Part shown: piece by piece, positions 35,186 to 44,575 of the stretch
How positions within the stretch are numbered: position 1 is the first letter of the stretch
Layout of the letters: every line of letters begins with the position of its first letter
Assembly: GCA_035550215.1 (NCBI GenBank)
Contig: DASZPM010000003.1
Span: 62,001-126,000 of the forward strand
DNA from: JABDFW01 sp035550215
Lineage (GTDB): Bacteria > Bacteroidota > Bacteroidia > Chitinophagales > Chitinophagaceae
Length of the DNA: 64,000 bases
Reading direction: 5' to 3'
Position numbers and translations under genes: made by a program
Notes under the pieces: model-generated
The model's database searches: none
What the model was told of the DNA's origin: nothing
The model's input: only the letters and a program-made list of their open reading frames with translations

Positions 35186-38100
35186 TTAAAATCCTACGTT
35201 AAGGCCAACCTCGTATGACTTGATATTGGGGAGCGTATTATGGTCAACACCCCTGTCATAACCGGAGTTAACAGCACCTGAACTAACTTCAGGGTCATAA
35301 CCGGTATACTTGGTTACGGTAAGTATGTTTCTGCCGGTAAGTACAAGTTGAAGTTTGCTTATATAAGGTACTTTAACAACCTTGGCAATATCAAACATCA
35401 GGGATACGTTTCTCAAACGCAGGAAAGATGCATCTTCATAAAAAAAGTCCTTGGTAGCAAGGTTGCCGGCGCCATGTGTGCTGCCCCACAGGTTATAATA
35501 CGGGCTTGACCAGTAAGCAGTCCACGCGCCTGTTCTGCCATTGATGGTTACAGGCTTGGTAAAGTCGCCGCTTATACCATCGCGATACATCCATTCCTTT
35601 GTTTGGTTATACAGGTGGCTCCCGTTAACCCAGTCAAACTGGAAGGAAACAGCAAGAATGTCTTTATAAGAAAACGAGTTGATAAATGACATATTGAATT
35701 TGGGGTTAGGGTCACCCAACGGGTATTTTTCGTCTGTAAACTGTATTTGATATGTACGTTTATCAACCACCCTACCGTCTACAATGGTGTAAAATCCTTC
35801 ATCCTCTTTTGCTATATAGCGGGTGCCATCCTGGCGGGTATAATCAAGACTTGTTAATGCCTTGTAACCGTATATCTGCCCAATCTTATGGCCCGGGGTT
35901 AATACAAGTGCCGCATCGCCTGCAGCAGAGTTAAGAATGATGTCTGCCCCACCCTTTATGTCGTCAACCATGGATGTTTGATTGCTGAAGTTGGTCGTTA
36001 AATCCCACTTGAAGTTTTTTGAATTAAACATTGATATGTTTAAGCCGAATTCAAAACCATGTGATGATAAATCCATTGCATTGGTGAGAAGCCCTGTTGA
36101 ACCGGTTGATGGCTGTACGTTAACAGGATAAATTACATCCTGGCTTTTACGCTTCCAGTAAGTTACTTCACCGCTAACAAGGCTGAGCCATGATGACCCT
36201 TTATTGGTATTAACTGCAAAGTCAATACCTGTTTCAAACTCTTTGGAAACTTCCACACCCAAATCAGGGTTGTTATTATTACCCGGTATGGTGTATATTA
36301 ATGAAGAGCCAAGGTTCTGCTGGTTTAATACAGGGTATCGGTCAAACGGGCCGGGCTGAATACCGGCTTCCCCGTAAGCAGCTCTTACCTTAAACAAAGA
36401 CAACACATCACCCAGGTGGCTGTTTTTGAACAAAGAGTTCACCTGGAAATAGCCATCAAAATGAGGGAAAATAAATGCTTTTGAACCCCCGCCAAATGCA
36501 GAAGACCAGTCACTTCTAAAACCACCGGTAATACCACCATAATCACCAAAATCAATTTTTTGGTTAACCAGGTAGCCATAGGTAATAAACGGCTGCACAT
36601 AGTCAGATGATACGGCCTGGCTTGAAGTAGCCGTAATATTAATTGGCGGCTCAAGCGGAAGGCCTACGCCATAGGTGCCGTATTCTTTATACAGGTCTTT
36701 GCGGTAATCAAACGCAACCTGGGTACTTGTAGTAATGGGTAATTTTATATGAAAGTCTCTTTCAAAATCAGTACGAAAGTAACCGGAAGCCAAAAAGTTC
36801 TGGTTGGTTGTGTTGTACTGCCAGTTGTCAATTTCGCCGGTGTTATCAGGCGCATAAATACCTATGTAGTTAGGCTCGTAGTAAATTGAATTAAGGTTTT
36901 CAGACTGGTTGTAATAAGTGTACCGTATATTACGGTTTTGATAGTCAATACCATATTTGGCATCCAGTTCAACAAACCTGTTTACGCTGTAATTGGCATC
37001 AAAACTCTGCACAATATCAATCTTGTTATCGTCACTTCTTGAATACTCAGTCTGGTAGTAAGGGTTACTTGAGTTTACACTTAAAAAGTCCGCTGTCTGG
37101 TATAAAGGATATGTACCATCTGCCAATTTCCTTGTAAGGTCAAAAAACGGGGAAGTATTTAAAAACCCGTAAACCCTGCCTACACCACCCAAACCACCCT
37201 GACCGCCACCGGCGCCAAGGCTGGGGTGCAGCGTGTTTCTTGTATAAATTACCTGGGTAATAGACCTTACTTTAAATCCTTTAAAGAGTTCTGTGCCAAG
37301 GTTAGCAGTAACATTCGTCCTGTCAACGTGCCCGTTTTGCAGTATAGGGCTTAGCGTATTGCTATTAGAGATTGTAAGTGCAAAATCACTTTTATCATTG
37401 GCGCCCGAAATGTTTAAAGCGTTATTGAGCGTATTTCCAGTTTGGAAAACCTGTTTAAAATGGTCGTAATATTTAAGGTTGGCATCAAAAGGTTTATTGT
37501 CTTCATTTAAAGTATCTAAAATGTAATAACGGCCGGCTCCGCCATGCGCATACGAGATACCTTCTATAGAGCCAACGTCATTATACTCCACCGGCTTGCC
37601 CGTAGCAACGTCAATAATATTATTATTCGCGTCAGTAAGCAGGGCGTGCTTATCAGCCTTATGCACATTACCTGTATTCAGAAATGTATTTGAAGCATAA
37701 CTGGTAGAGAAATTGATGGCAGTTTTTCCTTTTTTTCCTTTTTTTGTAAAAATCTGTATAACGCCATTTGCACCCTGTGCGCCGTAAATGGTAGATGAAG
37801 CAGCACCTTCTACAACTTCAACCCTGTCAATATTAGAAAGGTCGAACGAGTTAAGGTCTGTAGTTGACACATCAAGACCGTCTAACAGTATAAGCGGCTT
37901 GGTACCCCCCTGTATGGTGTTAATACCACGCAACACTATGTTAACCGGGTCTCCCGGGTTACCACTGATGGATGAAATTTGTGCGCCTGGTATTTTTCCT
38001 ATCAGCGCCTGGTCAATTGACGCAGTTGGTGCAGCCGGCAGTTTGTCTGCCGTAACCGTTTGTACAGAAATACCGAGTTTTCTTTTGCTGGTGGCCGTAC

Positions 38101-38422
38101 CAACACCGGTTACAACAACTTCACCCAAAGTACGCGTGTCAGATTTAAGGGCTATAACTGCCGCTTTTTCTATGGGCACCTCTGAAGTTTCAAAACCAAC
38201 AGCAGACACTACAATAATTGCGTTTGGCTTTACCTTTAAAGAAAACGAGCCATTTTCCGCAGAAAATGTTCCGTTTTTCGTACCTTTTTCAATGATTGTA
38301 GCGCTTGGTATCGGCGCCCCCGTTGCATCAGTTACCTTGCCGGTAAGCAGTTGGGTTTGGGAGTCTGCCATTAGTGCTATACATAGCATGGCAAACCCCA
38401 GAAGGATTTTTCTCATGTGCAT
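35186..38422 (-). CDS. SusC/RagA TonB-dependent transporter (pair 2)
   Basis: Outer-membrane transporter of 1078 residues. Signal peptide (to about 22, ending LMADSQ), carboxypeptidase-like domain (about 25-100, GKVTDATGAPIPSATI), TonB box LGEVVVTGVGT, plug (about 110-235, IGKIPGAQISSISGNPG, PLILLDGLDV, SSTIYGAQGANGVIQIFTKKG), barrel ending YEVGLNVGF. No STN domain. The ATG at 38422 or the one two codons later (38416) may be used. It heads the second susCD unit and is divergent from radA across 540 bp of AT-rich DNA. Confidence 0.95.
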   Translation of the reverse strand: MHMRKILLGFAMLCIALMADSQTQLLTGKVTDATGAPIPSATIIEKGTKNGTFSAENGSFSLKVKPNAIIVVSAVGFETSEVPIEKAAVIALKSDTRTLGEVVVTGVGTATSKRKLGISVQTVTADKLPAAPTASIDQALIGKIPGAQISSISGNPGDPVNIVLRGINTIQGGTKPLILLDGLDVSTTDLNSFDLSNIDRVEVVEGAASSTIYGAQGANGVIQIFTKKGKKGKTAINFSTSYASNTFLNTGNVHKADKHALLTDANNNIIDVATGKPVEYNDVGSIEGISYAHGGAGRYYILDTLNEDNKPFDANLKYYDHFKQVFQTGNTLNNALNISGANDKSDFALTISNSNTLSPILQNGHVDRTNVTANLGTELFKGFKVRSITQVIYTRNTLHPSLGAGGGQGGLGGVGRVYGFLNTSPFFDLTRKLADGTYPLYQTADFLSVNSSNPYYQTEYSRSDDNKIDIVQSFDANYSVNRFVELDAKYGIDYQNRNIRYTYYNQSENLNSIYYEPNYIGIYAPDNTGEIDNWQYNTTNQNFLASGYFRTDFERDFHIKLPITTSTQVAFDYRKDLYKEYGTYGVGLPLEPPINITATSSQAVSSDYVQPFITYGYLVNQKIDFGDYGGITGGFRSDWSSAFGGGSKAFIFPHFDGYFQVNSLFKNSHLGDVLSLFKVRAAYGEAGIQPGPFDRYPVLNQQNLGSSLIYTIPGNNNNPDLGVEVSKEFETGIDFAVNTNKGSSWLSLVSGEVTYWKRKSQDVIYPVNVQPSTGSTGLLTNAMDLSSHGFEFGLNISMFNSKNFKWDLTTNFSNQTSMVDDIKGGADIILNSAAGDAALVLTPGHKIGQIYGYKALTSLDYTRQDGTRYIAKEDEGFYTIVDGRVVDKRTYQIQFTDEKYPLGDPNPKFNMSFINSFSYKDILAVSFQFDWVNGSHLYNQTKEWMYRDGISGDFTKPVTINGRTGAWTAYWSSPYYNLWGSTHGAGNLATKDFFYEDASFLRLRNVSLMFDIAKVVKVPYISKLQLVLTGRNILTVTKYTGYDPEVSSGAVNSGYDRGVDHNTLPNIKSYEVGLNVGF

Positions 38423-38699
38423 TATATTTTTGTTAAAGAATATTAAAAATAATGTAAAATTCTTTTCAAAATAATATTATTGTTTTTTTAATATGATAAA
38501 TGGTAGTTAACATATCATTTAAAATTGATTATCAAATGATTATATATTTAGTTTAACCTAAAAAAATCTTATTTCACCGTAAAATGTTATATTTTTACAT
38601 ATATAAATATTTTTAATATTATTAAAAACGGTATTTATAGCATTTTTAATAATATTAGATTTTATTAATATATTAAATTATTTGTCGAAACTAACGATT

Positions 38700-38847
38700 G
38701 GTTTGTTCATTTCCTGGCCAAAAGCACAGGGTGAAAGTTTTCAACAACAGCAAAAAATAATTTTGAAATGTTACCCATTATTGTAATTTAGTGGCAGAAT
38801 TTAATGGGTTAGTAAGTAAGAGGTCGGTATTCATACTGACCTTTTTT
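38700..38847 (+). ncRNA. Possible small RNA with terminator
   Basis: No protein gene reads into the strong plus-strand terminator at 38821-38847. Just before it, ACCCATTA (38773-38780) pairs exactly with TAATGGGT (38802-38809), and CCTG/CAGG near 38714-38730 may pair further up. Promoter boxes here are imperfect (ATTATTTG, TTGGTTTG). The 5' end is a guess. Confidence 0.3.
38821..38847 (+). terminator. Terminator without an upstream protein gene
   Basis: AGGTC-G-GTAT and ATAC-T-GACCT (38821-38842) form an 11-bp stem with one G-U pair, followed by T7. The nearest plus-strand gene, radA, starts downstream. Confidence 0.75.
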
Positions 38848-38964
38848 ATTGGGTTTTGTACCCCTGCTCTTCTTTTTTATTCCTGCTGTTTTTATATTTA
38901 GCAGCTTTAGCAAAAAATTGAATTAACATCCCTACTTTAGGTAATAAATCTCCTGCGGGCAATA

Positions 38965-40338
38965 ATGAGTAAAATAAAAACAGCGTTCTTTTGCGGCAAC
39001 TGCGGTTACGAAAGTGCAAAATGGTTAGGTAAGTGCCCATCGTGCAACCAGTGGAATACTTTTGTGGAAGAAGTGATTGATAAAGGGAATGACAAAAGCA
39101 CGAACTGGAAAAACTATACAGAAGAAAAAAGAAATCAAAAAGTAATTGCGCTTGGCGATATAAACACCAGTGAAGAAAAAAGGATAACAACCGGCGACAG
39201 TGAGTTAAACCGGGTGCTTGGCGGCGGCATAGTAACAGGAAGTATTGTACTGCTAGCAGGGGAACCCGGCATTGGCAAAAGTACATTGCTGCTGCAGGAT
39301 GCCCTGGAACTAAAAAATATTACGATTTTATATATTAGTGGAGAAGAAAGTGAATCGCAGATAAAAATGCGTGCAGACAGGCTAAAGATACTTCACCCTG
39401 ATTTTTATATACTTACCGAAACGGTAACCCAATCAATTTTCCAGGAAATAAAAAAATTAAAACCGCAACTGGTTATTGTTGATTCAATACAAACACTTCA
39501 GTCAAGCCTTATTGATTCCTCACCAGGCAGTGTTTCCCAGATACGTGAATGCGCAGCAGAGTTTCAGCGCTTTGCAAAAGAAACCGATACACCTGTCTTC
39601 TTAATTGGCCATATTACCAAAGACGGCACCATTGCGGGGCCAAAGTTATTGGAGCACATGGTTGACACCGTATTACAGTTTGAAGGCGACAGGCATTATG
39701 TTTACCGCATACTGCGTACCCTTAAAAATCGTTTTGGCAGCGCATCTGAGTTGGGCATCTACGAGATGACCGGTGCAGGTATGCGGCCTGTATTAAACCC
39801 GTCAGAAATTCTCATCAACCAAAAAGAAGAACTGCTGAGCGGCAGCGCGGTTGCCGCGAGTATGGAAGGTTTGCGCCCGCTTCTTATAGAAATACAGGCA
39901 CTGGTAACACAAAGTGTTTACGGCACACCGCAGCGTACTGTCAGTGGCTTTGACTTGCGAAGACTGCAGTTGTTGTTGGCGGTGCTGGAAAAAAGAGGAG
40001 GCTTTCATTTTGGCGTTAAGGATGTGTTTGTAAATATTGCAGGCGGGTTAAAAGTAGAAGACCCCTCTATTGATCTTGCAGTTATCTGCGCATTACTTTC
40101 GTCTTATGAAGATGTGCCGCTCAACCCTAACATTTGCTTTGCGGGCGAAGTAGGCCTGAACGGCGAAATACGTGCCGTAAACCGTGTTGAACAGCGCATT
40201 GCGGAGGCGGAAAAATTGGGATTTGAAAAAATAATTGTTTCCCGGTTTAACAAAAAAGGGTTTGATAAGAACCAGTTTAAAATTGAAGTGGTAACGCTGG
40301 GACATATTGAAGAAGTGTACCGCTTTTTATTTCCATAA
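38965..40338 (+). CDS. radA: DNA repair protein RadA
   Basis: DNA-branch-migration ATPase of 457 residues that assists RecA recombination. N-terminal zinc finger C10-x2-C13...C24-x2-C27; Walker A GEPGIGKST (99-107); Walker B region LVIVDSIQTL; the RadA-specific KNRFG motif in LKNRFGSASELG; and the C-terminal Lon-protease-like domain (about 290-457, VYGTPQRTVSGFD..). All normal. comF follows 2 bp after the stop codon. Confidence 0.96.
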   Translation: MSKIKTAFFCGNCGYESAKWLGKCPSCNQWNTFVEEVIDKGNDKSTNWKNYTEEKRNQKVIALGDINTSEEKRITTGDSELNRVLGGGIVTGSIVLLAGEPGIGKSTLLLQDALELKNITILYISGEESESQIKMRADRLKILHPDFYILTETVTQSIFQEIKKLKPQLVIVDSIQTLQSSLIDSSPGSVSQIRECAAEFQRFAKETDTPVFLIGHITKDGTIAGPKLLEHMVDTVLQFEGDRHYVYRILRTLKNRFGSASELGIYEMTGAGMRPVLNPSEILINQKEELLSGSAVAASMEGLRPLLIEIQALVTQSVYGTPQRTVSGFDLRRLQLLLAVLEKRGGFHFGVKDVFVNIAGGLKVEDPSIDLAVICALLSSYEDVPLNPNICFAGEVGLNGEIRAVNRVEQRIAEAEKLGFEKIIVSRFNKKGFDKNQFKIEVVTLGHIEEVYRFLFP

Positions 40339-40340
40339 TT

Positions 40341-41045
40341 ATGGTTAAGGCCATTGCATCAGCACTGAATGATTTCGCTCACCTTTTCTTCCCGCATAAC
40401 TGTGTCGGCTGCGGAAGCGATGTGCTGGAGAATGATGCGTTGCTTTGTATAAAATGCTTCAGCCAACTGCCGGTAACAGGTTTTATGCAGCAAGCTGCTA
40501 ACCCGGTAGAAAAAATATTTTATGGCAGGGTACCGGTACAGCATGCCGGCAGCGCTTTTTATTTTACTAAGGATTCAGTTGTACAAAACATGATGATTGA
40601 ATTAAAGTACAAGGGAAACAAAATGGCAGGCAATTACCTGGGCAGGCTGCTTGGTGCACTATTGGCGGAAAGCGAAAGGTTTGCCAGCGTTGATGCTATT
40701 GTGCCTTTGCCGCTGAATGCAAAAAAAGAAAAGAAGCGTGGGTATAACCAGGCAATGCTTATTGCTGAAGGAATACAGGCTGAATGGCATAAACCGGTTA
40801 TACATAAAGCAGTGGGCAGAAAGCAGTTTACAACAACCCAAACACAAAAAGGACGCGTTGACCGCTGGCAAAATATGCAGGATGTTTTTGAAGTGAAGAA
40901 CGCGGCATTGCTGAAGGGTAAACATATTCTGCTGGTGGATGATGTGGTTACAACCGGGGCGAGCCTGGAAGCATGCGCTTTGCCTATACTGAAAGTGCCG
41001 GGTACTACTGTAAGCATCGCCACGGTTGCCTATACAATTTTATAA
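40341..41045 (+). CDS. ComF family phosphoribosyltransferase-like protein
   Basis: Cytoplasmic protein of 234 residues. N-terminal zinc-binding region (NCVGCG, LLCIKCF), central Y-K-x-x-A-type helix EKKRGYNQAMLIAEGI and a C-terminal PRPP-binding loop HILLVDDVVTTGAS. ComF helps single-stranded DNA import in natural competence in Bacillus and Haemophilus. It is translationally close to radA (2 bp), and a shared role in handling DNA is likely. Confidence 0.92.
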   Translation: MVKAIASALNDFAHLFFPHNCVGCGSDVLENDALLCIKCFSQLPVTGFMQQAANPVEKIFYGRVPVQHAGSAFYFTKDSVVQNMMIELKYKGNKMAGNYLGRLLGALLAESERFASVDAIVPLPLNAKKEKKRGYNQAMLIAEGIQAEWHKPVIHKAVGRKQFTTTQTQKGRVDRWQNMQDVFEVKNAALLKGKHILLVDDVVTTGASLEACALPILKVPGTTVSIATVAYTIL

Positions 41046-41198
41046 ATGGTACAGCAAATAATGGCCATGTGATGTGCTGAAAATACTAATATTATTCAAT
41101 ATACGCAATTGCCACCCATCCTTTGGCTGTTACGACTAACGAAAAAATTAGCCGGTATAATAATAAAACTGCTCTACCTTTATCATCGCTAAAAAATA

Positions 41199-41750
41199 AT
41201 GACCATGAAAAAATTACTTTATTTATTGCTCATTCCCATTGTGTTTGTTGCATTTACGGGGTTTACTTCTCACAAAAAAAATATTTACAGTTTTAAAATT
41301 AAAGGCCTCGACGGCGGAATTATAGATTTCTCAAAGTTTAAAGGAAAAAAAATACTTATTGTTAACACTGCCTCTAAATGCGGTTTTACACCACAATATG
41401 CTGGGCTGGAAAAATTGTACAACGAGTATAAGGATAAGCTGGTTATTGTGGGCTTCCCTTCAGACAACTTTGGCGGCCAGGAGTTTCAGCAGGATACTGC
41501 CATCAGTTCGTTCTGCAAAAAGAATTTTGGTGTAACATTCCCCCTTACCACGCGTGTTGATGTAAAGGGAGATAATATAACACCGGTGTATAAATACTTG
41601 TGCAACAAATCAGAGAACGGCGTTTTAGATGCTACGATAAGCTGGAACTTCAATAAGTTTATTATTGACGAGCACGGTAATCTTTTGGCGCATTTTGACA
41701 GCAAGGTTACGCCCGACAGCCAGGAATTGCTATCGTATTTAGGCAAATAA
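41199..41750 (+). CDS. Glutathione peroxidase-family protein
   Basis: Exported thiol peroxidase of 183 residues with an N-terminal hydrophobic signal (about 5-22). The peroxidatic residue is Cys61 in ASKCGFTPQY; Gln94 in FGGQE and the Trp-Asn of ISWNFNKF complete the tetrad. Cys106 in SSFCKKNFGVTFP may serve as resolving Cys with thioredoxin. The usual CNQFG loop reads SDNFG here. An in-frame ATG at 41205 is an alternative start. Confidence 0.92.
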   Translation: MTMKKLLYLLLIPIVFVAFTGFTSHKKNIYSFKIKGLDGGIIDFSKFKGKKILIVNTASKCGFTPQYAGLEKLYNEYKDKLVIVGFPSDNFGGQEFQQDTAISSFCKKNFGVTFPLTTRVDVKGDNITPVYKYLCNKSENGVLDATISWNFNKFIIDEHGNLLAHFDSKVTPDSQELLSYLGK

Positions 41751-41767
41751 AAACACATTGCATACAT

Positions 41768-41797
41768 AAAAAAACCGGCTTGCAAGCCGGTTTTTTT
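41768..41797. terminator. Two-way terminator (perfect palindrome)
   Basis: A 30-bp perfect palindrome with core ACCGGCTTGCAAGCCGGT and A7/T7 ends lies between the convergent peroxidase and RNase genes. Confidence 0.88.
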
Positions 41798-41820
41798 ATG
41801 TAAAGTATTATGCCACAATT

Positions 41821-43371
41821 TTAAAATTTAATTTCTTCATCGTTTGCATCAAAAAACTTAAACTCAGTAAAATAATAATCTGCATTTGGTTTTATGGCAA
41901 TGCGTGTTTTAAGTTTTCTCTGCCATTTCAGGCGTGTATTGTTGAACAGCCCTTTTGTAAGATGAGAATACACGATAGGATGCACCACTATTGTAAGATT
42001 TTTATGCTGGTGTGTAACCAGGTAATGCAGCCTTTTTTCAATTTCATCTTCCAGCAGGAAAGATGAAGTTATTTTACCCGTACCGTTACAGCTTGGGCAT
42101 ATTTCTGAGGTGTTAATATTTACTTCCGGGCGCATACGCTGGCGTGTTATCTGCATCAACCCGAATTTTGAAATAGGCAGCACGGCATGTTTTGCCCTGT
42201 CACTCAGCATAAATTTTTCCATCGCTTCCTGCAGCTTTTTTTTGTTATCAGGAAGCTTCATGTCAATAAAGTCAACTACAATTATGCCGCCAATATCACG
42301 CAGCCGTAACTGGCGCGCTATTTCTTCTGCTGCCTCAAGGTTTGTTTCAATCGCGTTTTCTTCCTGGTTATTGCTTACGCTTTTATAGCCGCTATTAACA
42401 TCAATTACATGCAAAGCCTCGGTATGTTCAATAATAAGATATGCGCCGCTATGCAGGTTAACCGTTTTGCCAAATGATGATTTTACCTGTTTGCTTATGC
42501 CAAACTGGTCAAACACCGGTACGCCGTTGTGGTGCAGCGTAACTATTTCGGCCTTGTTGGGAGCTATTTTTTGTATATAACTCTTTATATCATTGTAAAT
42601 ATTCTTGTCATTAATGATAATGCGGTTAAAATCTTCATTCAGCAAATCGCGCAAAATACTGGTAGTTTTATCCTGCTCACTTAATATTTTGGCAGGCGGC
42701 TGCGCGTTTTTTAAATTTTTTTGAATGGTTTTCCAGGTTTCAACAAGGGTAAGTAAATCATCATGTAGCTCTGCTGTATTCTTTCCTTCAGCTGCGGTGC
42801 GTACAATAACGCCAAAATTTTTTACTTTGATTGATTCAATAATCTTTTGAAGCCGCTTCCTTTCATCTGATGAGTGTATTTTTTTTGATACGGCAACAAT
42901 ATCGTTAAAAGGTGTTATCACAACAAACCTGCCCGGCAGGGATATTTCACAACTCAGTCTTGGCCCTTTTGCAGCAATGGGTTCTTTAAGTATCTGCACC
43001 AGTATGTTAGGTTTGCCGCTTAATACTTCGTTTATTTTGCCTGTTTTTACAATTTCAGGCTCAACATTAAATTTTGAAAAATCAAATACATCAGGGCTTT
43101 TATCTGAAATACATTGCGCGGTAAATTTGAGGAGGGAGCGGGCGTAGGGGCTTAAATCAGTATAATGAAGGAATGCATCTTTTTCAAAACCAACATCAAT
43201 AAAAGCTGCATTTAACCCCGGTATTAATTTTTTAACCTTGCCCAGGTACAGGTCTCCTACTGCAAAATTGGCATCGGCTTTCTCGTTATGCAGCTCTACA
43301 AGTTTTTTGTCCTCCAGCAAGGCAATCTCAACGCCGGAGGGGGCTGCATTTATTATAAGTTCTTTGTTCAC
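41821..43371 (-). CDS. rng: Ribonuclease E/G family protein
   Basis: Endoribonuclease for rRNA processing and mRNA decay, 516 residues. S1 RNA-binding domain (about 38-125, VGDLYLGKVKKLIPGLNAAFIDVG); DNase-I-like catalytic part with the metal-binding Asp residues in HVIDVNSGYKS and IIVVDFIDMKL; and the zinc-link CPSCNGTGK near 425. It lacks the long C-terminal scaffold of E. coli RNase E, so it is RNase G-like. Translation starts at the GTG at 43371. It heads a conserved Bacteroidota neighbourhood with HU, mutY and ssb. Confidence 0.94.
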   Translation of the reverse strand: MNKELIINAAPSGVEIALLEDKKLVELHNEKADANFAVGDLYLGKVKKLIPGLNAAFIDVGFEKDAFLHYTDLSPYARSLLKFTAQCISDKSPDVFDFSKFNVEPEIVKTGKINEVLSGKPNILVQILKEPIAAKGPRLSCEISLPGRFVVITPFNDIVAVSKKIHSSDERKRLQKIIESIKVKNFGVIVRTAAEGKNTAELHDDLLTLVETWKTIQKNLKNAQPPAKILSEQDKTTSILRDLLNEDFNRIIINDKNIYNDIKSYIQKIAPNKAEIVTLHHNGVPVFDQFGISKQVKSSFGKTVNLHSGAYLIIEHTEALHVIDVNSGYKSVSNNQEENAIETNLEAAEEIARQLRLRDIGGIIVVDFIDMKLPDNKKKLQEAMEKFMLSDRAKHAVLPISKFGLMQITRQRMRPEVNINTSEICPSCNGTGKITSSFLLEDEIEKRLHYLVTHQHKNLTIVVHPIVYSHLTKGLFNNTRLKWQRKLKTRIAIKPNADYYFTEFKFFDANDEEIKF

Positions 43372-43492
43372 AAATTTGCAACTTTAAATAATTGTTCTGT
43401 GTATCGCACAGGCAAATGCAATACAGTAATAATCTGTCCACATGGTCACTCAACACTATTCTGCCTAGAGATTCAGGAAAGGAAAAGGTAAA

Positions 43493-43530
43493 AGTTGCTA
43501 AAAAAGTAGGGCAGCGTATGTAAGTTGCCC
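43493..43530 (-). terminator. Possible terminator downstream of the small basic protein
   Basis: GGGCA (43509-43513) and TGCCC (43526-43530) form a short stem; read on the minus strand a T6 run follows within 3 nt. An alternative pairing GCCCCG/CGGGGC spans 43527-43556. Confidence 0.4.
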
Positions 43531-43575
43531 CGCAGGCCTGTTAGCGCATACGGGGCTATTATTTATAAAGAAGAA

Positions 43576-43671
43576 CTATTTGTTTTTCTTCTTATGGCGA
43601 TTTTTTCTTAATCTTTTTTTGCGTTTGTGCGTCGCAATTTTATGACGCTTTCTTTTTTTACCACAAGGCAT
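43576..43671 (-). CDS. Small basic mS38/AURKAIP1-like protein (COX24 domain)
   Basis: A 31-residue protein starting MPCGKKRKRHKIATHKRKKR and ending in KKKNK. It matches the short 'AURKAIP1/COX24 domain' proteins of Bacteroidota, kin to the C-terminus of mitochondrial ribosomal protein mS38, so a small-subunit ribosomal role is likely. About 60% of residues are Lys or Arg. It lies 33 bp downstream of the TPR gene on the same strand and is small enough to be missed by common gene callers. One variation: Cys at position 3, where Ser is usual. Confidence 0.85.
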   Translation of the reverse strand: MPCGKKRKRHKIATHKRKKRLRKNRHKKKNK

Positions 43672-43704
43672 AGTTAAATAATTTTTGTTTATTGAGATAT
43701 CTGT

Positions 43705-44559
43705 TTATTGCAATGCTTTTATCCTGTTTTCTATTTCTTTTTTAGCCTCGGGTATAGTAACCATATCGTCGGCTGTTTTATACCATTTAACGGCATTTTG
43801 TTTGTCCCCTTTGCGGTCGTAAGTTTCAGCGAGGTTAAAAATAGCCTCTAAATTTTTCGGCTGTTTTCTTACAACAAGTAAAAACCGTTCAATTGCCTTA
43901 TCAAACTGGCCGCTTTTAACGCCGCCCATGGCGAGCATCATTTGAGCGTACATGTTATTGGTGTCTCTTTCAGCAACCTCTCTTATTGCCATTATGCCCT
44001 GCATAGGGCTGGCTGAAATATTGCCAAAAAGATAACAGGCCCCTAACCCAACCTTTGACGAATCGTTTGCCGGGTTTAGCTGTAAAGCCCTCTCAAACAA
44101 CGTTTTAGCTTGTGTAGCCTGCCACGTTTGCGCGGCGGCATCTGTTTCGGCCATAGCGTTATCTAACAGCAAATGGGCTGCAAAGGTGAGGTTTTTTTCT
44201 GAATTTTCCAATTTCGCTGCTTCGCCAAAGTAAAATGCCCCAAGGGAGGATTGCTGAGCGGTATCGCCCCAAAATTCAGCCAGTTGTTTAAACACTTTTA
44301 TTTGCTGAATTTTAACGTCGCCCCTAACCACGCTGTTTTCAAGTTGCAGTACACGGGTTGCCTGGGCCTGTGTCAGGCTTTTTTTTGCCTTTGCCACTAC
44401 ATCGGCGGTTGTTATAGCAGGTTGAACATCAGCCGTGGCGGCGGGTTTTACAGGAATATTGGTTTTGTTGGGAACCGTCTTTCCGAAGAAGAGTAAAACT
44501 AAAAGAAGCAAAAGCCCTCCCGAAACAAGGATAATCTGTTGTTTTTTCACAAATGCCAA
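43705..44559 (-). CDS. Membrane-anchored tetratricopeptide repeat protein
   Basis: About 284 residues. One N-terminal membrane helix (about 9-25, ILVSGGLLLLLVLLFFG), a Pro/Ala/Thr-rich linker, then helical TPR-like repeats (about 70-284) with AKTLFERALQLNPANDSSKVGLGACYLFG and AIERFLLVVRKQPKNLEAIFNLAETYDRKGDKQNAVKWYKTA. It is a probable inner-membrane scaffold of unknown partner. The start is the TTG at 44559 or the GTG at 44550. It is 16 bp downstream of the HU gene. Confidence 0.8.
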   Translation of the reverse strand: MAFVKKQQIILVSGGLLLLLVLLFFGKTVPNKTNIPVKPAATADVQPAITTADVVAKAKKSLTQAQATRVLQLENSVVRGDVKIQQIKVFKQLAEFWGDTAQQSSLGAFYFGEAAKLENSEKNLTFAAHLLLDNAMAETDAAAQTWQATQAKTLFERALQLNPANDSSKVGLGACYLFGNISASPMQGIMAIREVAERDTNNMYAQMMLAMGGVKSGQFDKAIERFLLVVRKQPKNLEAIFNLAETYDRKGDKQNAVKWYKTADDMVTIPEAKKEIENRIKALQ

Positions 44560-44575
44560 AATTAGGAAAGCGAAG

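Larger units (their letters stand above)
38423..38964. other. AT-rich intergenic region between SusC and RadA genes
   Basis: About 540 bp. The first 270 bp are extremely AT-rich, with TAATATTA-type runs, and must hold the SusC promoter, although no perfect -7 box is seen there. From about 38700 the base composition returns to normal and a structured-RNA candidate with its own terminator is present (38700-38847). Confidence 0.6.

Noticed and set aside
38423..38700. Very AT-rich tract as a possible replication origin
   Set aside because: No DnaA boxes or dnaA/dnaN genes; it fits a SusC upstream region.
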